54,920 nucleotides of DNA from assembly GCA_021029095.1 (NCBI GenBank), contig JAJOHG010000167.1:1-54920 (forward strand). Reading direction: 5' to 3'. The DNA comes from Phellopilus nigrolimitatus. Taxonomy: Eukaryota > Basidiomycota > Agaricomycetes > Hymenochaetales > Hymenochaetaceae. The notes under the pieces were generated by a model that was not told the DNA's origin, ran no database searches, and was given only the letters and a program-made list of their open reading frames with translations. The position numbers and the translations under genes were made by a program. This document shows, piece by piece, positions 46,401-54,920 of the stretch; positions within the stretch are counted from its first letter, which is position 1; every line of letters begins with the position of its first letter.

Positions 46401-47798
46401 TCCAACGAAGAATATAAGAAGAACCCAGTCATCAATGGCACGTTCAATATCAAAGGCGAACGGGGCGTGGGGGAGATCGAGTTCGATTTCAAGGTACTCT
46501 CGGAGGATGGAGACATCGAGAAAGATATATGGCTTCTTTACGACGGGGGTCTTTTTTGTATCGTGCTCATCAGCTTTTATCTTCTTTTCGCCAGTACATT
46601 GGGCAGCGAAATGTCCTTCTTGGCCACATATGCGGCACGCTGTTGGACTAGTGTCTTGGAAGAATACATCCTCACGAATAACACGAAAATGAAGTTCGTG
46701 AGTGGCGAGAGACAGCATGATAAGATCCGCATCCTAAAGAGTGGCAACTTGAATAAGTATCACGGGCAATGAGTAGATGACAGAAAGACATACCAATCCA
46801 TAGATTACGTGACGAGTATTAGGATCATATCCAGGATTCGTACGCTGTCTACGAATAAAGTCCATAATCTTATGTTCACCCTCTCCTGGTACACTAGCGT
46901 CCGAAATGATGACCTCAAGCTGCTTCCAGCCCGGGTCTTTGTTCATCTTCTGCACGATCCAGTACCGCATTGACTGGGCGAGAAGGTCCATGAATGGCGT
47001 TCCAGGAGTAATCGCATTCGAGTCCCAAGCCTTCTTATTCTTCATTTCATCCGTGACAGACTGGCCCATGGCTGTCATCTATATAATAAGTCTCAATTCC
47101 AGGGATTAGATTTGAGGACGCACATTCCCATAGTAGAAGCGACTCCTCCCTAGCCTTCTCCTTATCCTTCGCTTCCTGGGCAGACCGGAAGCGACGCGAG
47201 CGCTGCTGATTCATCTTTGCACGAGGGGCCACGCCGTCTATTTTAGGCATTAAACCTGTCACTAAAAATGAACGAAAAAAACCAGCAAACGCACCAATGG
47301 CCATCAACAGCAGCTTCCTCGGTCGGACCATGTTAACTAGTCGTTCCGTGTAACTAAACACCTCGAGCATCATCTCCTCTTCAGTCTCGGGCGCTGGCTT
47401 TCCCTCTGGATGCGTGCAAGGGTGCACCTATAAGAAAATGTCAATACACGATGTCGGTGCTATAAGTCTGCGCGCAACATACAATATTGTTCATGTCCAA
47501 ATACAAATTATCAAATTCCATGCCATTAGGATTGGGTCCGGTAAAATCTATAGGTATTGCGATTTCGTTCCCGTCTTGATCGGTGACTTTCTGTTCCTCG
47601 TCTTCAACGACAGGCAGAACTGCGCAAACTCCGTCAGCGCCACCAAAAACCAACGAATAAACAGAACCGGGCACGCACTGATTTTCGGATATTTCTTGCT
47701 GAGCCATCTGAAGAGAGCGGGTACACCCTGCAAGTCGAAAGAAAAAAGTGAGTAAGCGAGAAGTTCTCGTCGAGAGCAAGTAGCAGTTGACAGACCAT
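43474..47798 (-). CDS. RAT1: Nuclear 5'-3' exoribonuclease Rat1/Xrn2
   Basis: Processive nuclear 5'-3' RNA exonuclease that degrades uncapped RNA and promotes polymerase II termination. Thirteen exons join perfectly to 1,212 residues. The first exon is only the ATG (47796-47798): the next exon (47679-47727) starts [16 protein letters not shown]. Catalytic landmarks are [56 protein letters not shown] and [15 protein letters not shown]. The CCHC knuckle [14 protein letters not shown] (residues 271-284) separates Rat1 from cytoplasmic Xrn1. Later blocks are [29 protein letters not shown] and [16 protein letters not shown]. The last 160 residues are a Gly/Tyr/Arg-rich tail ending RGRGYGRY. Confidence 0.97.
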
Positions 47799-48217
47799 GT
47801 TGGGAGCCTTGTCCTGGAATTAGGCGATAAATACAATAATATACCGATTTCCTCCTAATAGGCCCAAATATCGTGCACTGAGCAGCCGGGCGTATGCAAC
47901 GACGAGCGACGATGGTGGATGTCGCTGAGAGTGTGTGGAGCCAGCGCCGCCTCGCGCAACAACTTGAAACAGGACAACTCTTTTCTCACGGCTGTGTAGT
48001 ACACTTCCGCATTTGGGTGCGTGCATACAACGCGCGTGAGTCACTTCAGAACCGCCCGAATGTCGTGCTGAAACCTGCACTCTTACTTGCTTGCTGTCCT
48101 GGCCGTCGTCTTACGCTGGAAAATATTTGCTACGCTGTGTGTTTGGTCCCAGCTATCTGCTTTATCGTTTTTATTGCTTTGTTTCGCCTGAAAAATACCG
48201 AAAAGGCTGGGCAAGTT
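47799..48217. promoter_or_regulatory. Divergent promoter, RAT1 / GCD2
   Basis: 419 bases between outward-reading starts. An open frame enters the GCD2 start from upstream but lacks resemblance to the family and is probably 5' UTR. Confidence 0.5.
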
Positions 48218-49976
48218 ATGTCCTCACCAAGGACCGAGTCGAGTCACCCGGCACGGACCGCGTCTACCAGCGCGCCACAGCAAAGTACCAATGATGCGCA
48301 ACCGGCAGGACAGGCTCCGGAGAAGCGGAACCAAAAGTCGATGACGAAGGCCGAGAGGCGGGAGCTGCAGGAACGGCAACGCGCCGCGAAGGCCGCGGCG
48401 GCGGCGACGGGCGAGAAGGCTCCGGCGAAAGGAAAGGGCAGCAGGCCCGTGTCGATGCAGGGCGGGCCGTCGTCCGCGCAGGGCACGCCGAGGCGGCTGA
48501 CGGTGAGCGGCAGCGTCGACTCGCCGGCGCGCGGCGCGTTCGCGACGACGACGCCACAGCGCGGCGCGCGCGACGCGCGCGAGTCGACGTACACCGGGGA
48601 CGGCGACGCGAGCGCGCACACGCGCGGGCTGCGCATCTTCTCGCACTTCGGCGGCCTGCCGAAAGCGCCGAGCAGCGTGAAGGGCGACATCCACCCCGCG
48701 ATCGTGCGCCTCGGGCTGCAGTTCTCCGGGTTTAAGATCACGGGCGCGAATGCGCGGTGTATCGCGACGCTGTCCGCCTTTAAAAACTGTACGTGCTTGT
48801 AGGACTGGTATATATTGGGATAAACTGAGAGTATGTGTATCCAGGTCATTCAAGACTACTCCACACCTCTCAACACAACCCTCTCTCGCCACCTCATGAC
48901 CCACCTTAACCCCCAAATTAATCACTTAGTATCTGCACGCCCTATGGCCGTAACTATGGGAAACGCCATCCGCCAACTGAAGCTGGAAATCAGCAATTCG
49001 GACATTGACACGCCAGAGCAGGATGTATGCGTTCTTTCTGCTCTGCTCGCTTCACCAGTCTATTCATCTGCTTCTTTCTTTCGAAATACAGGCTAAAGAT
49101 TTCCTCTGTCATAAAATCGACAACTACATCCGGGACAGGATTATCATCGCAGACCAGGTCATCCAGGACACTGCGGTACAGAAAATCAAGGATGGCGATG
49201 TCATTCTTACATTCGCGAGGTATACCTGGGTCTCAATTTTATTCTCCTTCCTAGGAGCTCATCGCTTTGCTGTAAAGGTCATCCGTTGTTGAGAAGACTA
49301 TTCTTCGCGCACACGAAGACGGCAAGCGAATATCCGTCGTTGTCGTGGATTCCCGGCCCATGCTCGAAGGTACCAAGCTCTCATACCATCTTTTAATCTA
49401 AACTAACCCATCCCCCGAACGCCAGGCAAGCACCTTCTCACCGTGCTCACCGCCGCGTCCATCCCGTGCACGTACCTCCTCCTGCCCGCGCTCGGCGCCG
49501 TCATCGCGTCCGTCGATACGGTGCTCCTCGGCGCGCACTCGCTGCACGCGAACGGCGCGGTGTACTCGCGCGCGGGCACCGCGCTCGTCGCGCTCATGGC
49601 GAAGACGCACGGCGTGCCGACGCTGGTGTGCTGCGAGACGTACAAGTTCGCGGAGGGCGTCGTGCTGGACGGCTTCACGAAGAACGAGCTTGGTGCGTTT
49701 TTTCGAGCCCGCAGATTAACCTGAGAGGGCGATATGTGCAGCGGACCGCTGACGTCCGCCCTACCAGCCCCCGCGGGCGACCTGTTCCGCTCGTTCCCCT
49801 CCGTGATCCCTCGTGAATCGCTCACGCTTGAACCACTGCCGAACCTCGAGATCCTCAACCCGCTGTACGACCTCACGCCGCCGGCGCACATCACTGCCGT
49901 CGTGACAGAGGTCGGGATCATACCTCCGAACTCGATCAGCTCGATCCCGCTCACACTGGGGCGGCAAACTATCTGA
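48218..49976 (+). CDS. GCD2: Translation initiation factor eIF2B subunit delta
   Basis: Regulatory subunit of eIF2B, the GDP/GTP exchange factor for eIF2. Six exons (48218-48788, 48845-49024, 49092-49219, 49278-49369, 49426-49692, 49768-49976), about 481 residues. The N-terminal 140 residues are disordered and basic (KSMTKAERRELQERQRAAKA). The Rossmann-like half shows IHPAIVRLGLQFSGFKI, TLSRHLMTHLNPQINHLVSA and MGNAIRQLKLEI. It continues with TILRAHEDGKRISVVVVDSR, VDTVLLGAHSLHANGAVYSR and VPTLVCCETYKF, ending ITAVVTEVGIIPPNSISSIP. At the end of exon 1 the family reads AFK-x-VIQDY; here TTTAAAAACT has one A too many, so a single-base correction near 48785 is needed. All other joins are in phase. 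Confidence 0.95.
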
Positions 49977-50251
49977 TAAGTAATCGAGACATTTTGCGCA
50001 GTATGTTGTATAACTCAAGAGGGGGGGTGCTAGTATTACTTGTACATCACGATCCGTATAAATAGTCTACATATTAGGTATCGTTGTCGCTGTCTATGCA
50101 GAAAAGATCTATGTACTATGTGTAGGTATGTTATTACAGTATCTAAGTCGTGTGGCGTCGTGGAAGTAATGTATAGACAAAATAAAATGGAATGAAGAAA
50201 TATCTTGCATATACCGCGCATCTAAGTATCCTCTGCATTCGAACCGTTGCC

Positions 50252-51104
50252 TCACAGCTCCTTCTTCTTCAAGCTTTCTGTGCCGCGAGGCGCTCGTACC
50301 ACTTGTGCTCGAGCCAACTCGAACGCGGCGTCGGTCGCCTTTTCGACGGGCGTGTCGAAAAGGAACGGCAGGATGGGCACGGCGGCGAGCCCCGTGAGCG
50401 TCCGGCCCCCACGCGCGACGCGCGGGTTGAATGTGTTCTTGAACGCCGCGAGGACTGCTTCACGATCGTGTGGATGGTGAACGCCGGAGGGCCCTGTGAG
50501 GAAACAGAATTATGGGTTCAGCCAGCAGGTCGCAATCGAGATGGGGGGAGGGGGGGCGACGCACATGGAGGCGATCGCCTGGAAGGACCCGCGCTTGACG
50601 GCGACGAGCGCGAGGCGCTGATGCTCCGTGAACGCGCACGCCTCGAGCGGGGACGGCCCGCGGCGGCGCGCCTTCCACGTCTCGAAGCCGACGTCCCTGG
50701 GCAGACGTAGTCAGCGATGGGGGGCAGCCACAGACGAACGAGGTCGGCCGGCTGGCGCGCTCACCCGGCGAGATACGCCCACGAGACGCCGTACGCGGCG
50801 GTGACGACGTACGGGTGGACGACGGGGCGGAACGCCTCGCCGATGTCGCTCGTCTGCGGCGCGCGTGCGCACGCACGAAGGTCAGCCTCTGTGCGCAGAA
50901 CCGGACGAGCACCGCGGTACGCACATATGCGACGTAGCGCTGGGCGGAGCGCAGCGCGGTCCTGAGGCGGCTCGCGTAGCCGAGGTAGCGCACGTCCGAG
51001 TTGGTCGAGTCGGCGTTCTGGTCGGCGAGCGCCTGCGCCTCGTCCTGCGCCTGCATGGTGAGCGGCTCCTTGCGCGATCCCGACAACGACAGCGAGAACA
51101 CCAT
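50252..51104 (-). CDS. Mitochondrial fission process protein 1 (MTFP1/MTP18)
   Basis: Inner mitochondrial membrane protein linked to fission. Four exons (50925-51104, 50765-50853, 50565-50696, 50252-50493), about 214 residues. Blocks: VRYLGYASRLRTALRSAQRY, TSDIGEAFRPVVHPYVVTAA, YGVSWAYLAGDVGFETWKAR, EHQRLALVAVKRGSFQAIAS, then PAFTIHTIV and GLAAVPILPFLFDTPVEKAT. The last exon needs two single-base additions (near 50482 at CTCC, near 50460 at GAAGCAG) to read MALPAFTIHTIV and then AAFKNTFNPRV. These look like shortened homopolymers. The stop used is at 50252-50254. An alternative start is the second Met (residue 17). Confidence 0.87.
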
Positions 51105-52556
51105 CCGGCGTCAGTTTTCGGCTGTGGTCAGCTTTCGTGGGAGGGAAGAGAGATAAGAGAGGTGACGTAACGCCCCTTCTCTCGGCGACTTTTTATCTGC
51201 ATTCTAAATTTATTTATTTATCGGACTTCCGACACCGATGGAAAATTAGACGTGAATCGGCCGACTGTAGTAGCCATGCTTATTCATCTTCATATTCAGC
51301 ACAATTGCTGTTCTTATTTCACGTCAGTCCTTTCTCTACTTTCAAAACCAAGAAAACGGGCACTTTGTCAAAACTCGACAACAGTGGCGCGTGGCGGGAG
51401 CGCGATCGAGCGTTTACACTCGTTGTTCACAGGTCGTCTTGCACACTAAGCAGACATTCACTCCTGTTTCAGGCCTGCTTAGTCCGTTTCTGCAGCATGA
51501 CACATCCAGCTATTCCCGGATTGCTTCCCTTCTCCGCGCAGCGAGCTGAAAACTGTTTGATTGGTAATCTGGCGCGTCGGGGATGCGTCATGCAAGCAGG
51601 CTATTGGCCGGAGCTCATGGCATAGCCTCGAGAAAAGCGTCTTACAACGCGACGGAGACCCGAGGAGGACCGACGACGTCGCCCGGCTGGCTCGACCGTC
51701 GACGACGGATGTGCTCTTTTGCAGTCTTCCAGGCAAAAGGCACGCTAGGCCGCAATGAGGATTTCGCAAGGCGGGAGCAAGACACTTGGGGAAGCAGCGA
51801 GGCCCTCATGCCCGCATGCAGACCCGGCGCAAAGACAGACTTGCCTAGTCTCCTCGAGCTGCTTAGTGCACGATGCCCCATTCTGGCTCCTCGTCCGCCT
51901 GAGGTCGTCAATATTGGCCCGCGCGGCGGGGGCTTGCCGTACGTATGGTCAGAGGGTGATAGAAGTTGCGCATCGTCCACGCGAGCTCGAAGAGTCAAGA
52001 CGAAACGAGCGGGGCGCACGAGCACATCGCAAGTAACCGCAGGCCAGATAGAAGCAAAACGGAACACAGTAAGTAGAACCCGGTCTGTGGGTCCCATGTC
52101 AGTGGCAGTGCCCCACAGATCGACAGGCGCGTTTCGCACGAGCCCTGCAGTTCGACGAGGACATATCTGTACACGTACGGACTCGCCTCGCCACGCAAAA
52201 ACCAAATCGACTACGTCTATTTTGCGCACGGATATATCAGTACTGTACAGAGCCACAAAACACAACAACAGACAGAAAAATAACAGCAGATGAAGCACGC
52301 AGTTCGCACCCGCCGCGCCGGCCTCGCGCGGACGGAGAGAGAAAGAGAAAACGAAAAGAGAGGAAGAAGAAAGAAAAGAAAAAGAGATGAGATGAGAGAT
52401 GAGATCGAGCAGGTAACGAAGTAGATGAACATAAGGAAAACAAATACGAAGAAAAAAGAAGACGAAGCACGAGACGACAGAGGCAATTCCCAGACAAAAG
52501 GCGGGCGGGTTAAGATAGAGGCACACGTCGAGAGAGGGGGAAGGGGAGGACCGGCA
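51105..52556. other. Intergenic, about 1.45 kb
   Basis: Upstream of MTFP1 and downstream of the Q-rich gene. It contains a purine-rich tract (GAGAGAAAGAGAAAACG... type, about 52336-52400), opposite which apparent long frames are composition artefacts. No gene is supported. Confidence 0.5.
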
Positions 52557-54060
52557 CTACCAGTTCATCATGCCGTCAAAGTCGGACGGCTGCGCAGGCG
52601 GGCTGTGCTGGCCCATCGGCGCGGGCGTCGCCGACGCCTGCCGCGGCGGGCCCGCGAGCTCCGGCGCGCCCCCCAGCGCAAACCCCTGCTGCGCCGCGCG
52701 CTCTGGCTCTGCTGCACCTGCTGCGGCCACGCGCCCGCCGCGATCGGCATCTGCTGCTGCGCGCCCGCCCACCCGCCGCCGCCCGGGACGAAGCCCCCCG
52801 ACTGCTGCTGCTGCTGCTGCAGCTGCGTGGCGCTGCGCCTGCACGAGCGCGCGGTGGTACTCCTCGCTCCCGCCCGCCGCGCCCTGCCCGGGCAGCGCCC
52901 GCCCAGCCACGCGCGGCGTGCCCGCGCCCATGTCCGCCGCGGCGCCCGCCCCGGCCGGCGAGCGCGTGCTGCGCGCGATGCCGGGCAGCGGCGGGTTCGA
53001 GCGCAGCCCGGGCGGGTACGCGTCGCCCCCCGCGCCCGACGCCCCGTGGCGACGGCGGGGTTCAGCGGCGAGCCCTGCCGCTGCGCCATCGCGAGGCGCT
53101 GCTGGTGCTCGAGGCGCTGGCGCTCCTGCGCCGCGGCGAGCATCTGCGGGTTCATCATCGCGGGATTCATACCGCCCGCGGAACCCGGCGCGCCGCCGCC
53201 GCGCATCTGCTGCGCCTGCTGCATCTGCAGGAGGTACAGCTGGCGCTGGTGCGCCGTGAGGTTGTTCATGTTCGCGCCGCCCATCTGGCCGGCGCGCCCA
53301 TGCCCATGCCCGAGCCCATGCCCGACGCGGTGCGGCCCGGCATGCGCGGCGACGCCGGGGAACTGCATGCCCACCTCCCCGCCGCCGCCTGCGCCTGCTG
53401 CATCTGCGGCGTCATGCTCATCTGCGGCGCTTGCCCGTGCTGGTGCTGCTGCATCTGCGCGGGGCCGGACCCGGACGCGCCGGCATTCGGCGGGCGCATC
53501 TGGCCCGCCATCATCTGCTGACTCCGCTGCCCTTGCTGTTGCTGCTGCTGACGCTGCGCACTCGCCTGAAATCCGCACGTCAGCACTCCCACCCCAGCAG
53601 CAGAAAAAAGAAAGGAAAAAGCCAGCTTACCTGCATGACCTGCCACCGGCGCATCTGCTCCATGATCGGCAGCTGCGAGAAGCCAGGCATCTGCTGGTTG
53701 AAGTGCTGCACCATCGGGTGCGCCGCGTTCTGCAGCGCCTGGTACACCGCCATCGCCGCCGGCCCCGCGTTCATGATCTGCTGCATCGTCTGCGCGTTCG
53801 CGTGCGCCCCGCCGCCCCGCCGCCAGCCTGGCCCGGCGCCATGCTGCTCGGAGCGCCGCCCATGCCCATGCCCATGTTCATCCCGCCCATCCCGCCGCCG
53901 CCCTGGCCGTTCTGCGGCGACATCTGCCGCGCAGCCGCCTGCGCCTGCAGGAGCTGCTGTTGCTGCTGCTGCTGTGACGGCGACACCTGCGTCTGGGGCG
54001 GGGACATCGACATCGCCATGTGGCTGCTCTGTCCCGCCTGCAGAGCCTGCTGCTGCTGCT

Positions 54061-54091
<31 letters not shown>

Positions 54092-54120
54092 TTGCTGCTG
54101 CCTGTTGTTGCTGCTGCTGC

Positions 54121-54158
<38 letters not shown>

Positions 54159-54920
54159 CTGCTGTTGCTGCTGCTGTTGTGCTGCTGATACATCAGCTGC
54201 GCCTGGCGTATCTGCATCTGGCGCGCGCGCGTCGCGCGTCCGCGCCCATCGCGCCCGCCATCGCCTGGGCCGCAAACGCACCCGGGTCGGCGCCCCCAGC
54301 AGACAGCGGCGGGCCGCCGCTCGGCGGACGGCCCTCCGCCATCCCCGCCGCGCCCTGCCCGCCCATGCCCATGCCCATGCCCGAGTCCGGGCGCTGCTGC
54401 CCATAACCGTAGCCTTGTCCGTGCATCTGCGTCTGTGCGTGGCGGGAGTTACGGGCGTCACGGGCGGCGGCGGCGCGGGCGTGCCGCTGCCGAGCCGGCC
54501 CTCGCCCGTGTCGCGGCGCTTTGCGGGCGAGTCCCCGCCGTCCGCGCGTTCGCGCTTGACGCCGATCCCGCTCGGCGGGAGCAGCGACGGCGTCGCCGAA
54601 CCGCGGGGGTACGGCGCGCCACCCGCAGCCGCGCTGCCCGGGCGCTGCAGGCCACCGGAGCCCGCCGTCGCCGGGGGCGTCGGCGTGTGCGTGCCGCCCG
54701 CGGCCGCGGCGCGCTCCCTTCGCGCGACGTCCCGAGCGAAGAGCGCCGGCATCCGTGCGTATATCGCGTTTAACCTATCCAGCGTCCCCGGCGACAGACT
54801 GACGCCGGACGCAGCGGCGGCGGGAGAGAAGACGGGCGGGTCCATCTCGGGAAGGGGCACCTTCGAGTTGTCCACCTGTGCGGCGAGCCATGTGAGGTTG
54901 CTGTTGAGCTTGCGCGCGAA
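52557..54920 (-). CDS. Glutamine-rich nuclear, probably transcription-related protein, 5'-partial
   Basis: The coding signal enters from beyond the right edge (FARKLNSNLTWLAAQVDNSK at the very end) and stops at 52557 (QPSDFDGMMNW). It has Ser/Pro/Ala-rich sequence with a likely nuclear signal (GIGVKRERADGGDSPAKRRD), then long polyglutamine with Ser/Asn runs (about 53940-54185). More folded-looking helical pieces follow (MQQIMNAGPAAMAVYQALQN, FSQLPIMEQMRRWQVMQ) and Met/Gln/Gly-rich repeats. One intron is clear (GTAAGC ... TTTCAG, about 53569-53631). The reading moves between frames several times in the GC-rich repeats, so the exact protein is uncertain. Composition suggests a transcriptional coactivator such as a Mediator or SWI/SNF subunit, but I cannot name one. 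Confidence 0.6.
54036..54185. repeat. CTG/TTG trinucleotide tract (polyQ on minus strand)
   Basis: Nearly uninterrupted CTG and TTG triplets over about 150 bases, coding for glutamine, with frame-dependent Ser/Asn, on the minus strand. Interruptions by CCTGTTG near 54098 change the frame of the tract. Confidence 0.85.

Noticed and set aside
52568..53578. 336-aa minus-strand frame considered as a separate gene
   Set aside because: It is part of the same Q/M-rich gene seen through frame changes, sharing its C-terminal exons.

Overview
This is a window of a filamentous basidiomycete genome, most likely an Agaricomycete (mushroom-forming) fungus. The evidence is the gene style: dense, intron-rich genes with introns mostly 42-75 nt long, GT-AG borders and CTRAY branch sites. 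The gene set is eukaryotic: Rat1, the nuclear cap-binding protein, eIF2B delta, an Ssk1-type response regulator and a Golgi GT8 enzyme. I recognise no viral, plasmid, CRISPR or tRNA sequence.

Layout. 1-1750: a repeat array of stem-loop elements with no gene. 2238-3811: an acidic orphan protein. 4819-5746: an Mpo1-like ER dioxygenase. 6390-6935: a Gta3-like amidotransferase subunit (minus). 7276-8365: a GT8 glycosyltransferase (minus). 8989-9125: a MITE-like foldback. 9938-11612: an arrestin-like protein. 12096-15434: prolyl oligopeptidase in 17 exons (minus). 17327-18644: an Flx1/SLC25A32-type mitochondrial carrier. 19287-22227: a PPR protein broken by frame changes. 22280-22984: mitochondrial IF-3 (minus). 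23250-26544: CBP80. 26746-28582: an SLC35B4/Yea4-type nucleotide-sugar transporter (minus). 28977-33405: Ssk1. 34324-35151: an 828-bp terminal-inverted-repeat element flanked by TA, which cuts off a minus-strand orphan gene (35135-35721). 36405-37039: an orphan spliced ORF. 37585-38945: a ComA/HSA32-like protein. 39229-41295: class III alcohol dehydrogenase (minus). 41513-42159: Vfa1. 43474-47798: Rat1/Xrn2 (minus). 48218-49976: eIF2B delta. 50252-51104: MTFP1/MTP18 (minus). 52557 to the window end: a glutamine-rich, probably transcriptional, protein (minus, 5' end outside).

The genes are ordinary housekeeping functions with no metabolic cluster. Several pairs are divergent and probably share short promoters (IF-3/CBP80, transporter/SSK1, ADH/VFA1, RAT1/GCD2), and others converge on short 3' gaps (PPR/IF-3, ComA/ADH). 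At least five encode mitochondrial or probably mitochondrial proteins (carrier, PPR, IF-3, MTFP1, the Gta3-like subunit).

Two things stand out. First, the left 1.75 kb holds two families of repeated stem-loops whose arms change together between copies (compensatory pairs and G-U wobbles). That is unusual for plain repeats and suggests a structured RNA or a foldback element. Second, many conserved genes need single-base frame corrections, often next to short homopolymers, while POP, RAT1, ComA, GT8 and the arrestin-like gene splice perfectly. The simplest reading is residual indel error in the assembly, but a real decaying haplotype is not excluded. All exon borders below were derived by eye from frame, splice consensus and family resemblance.
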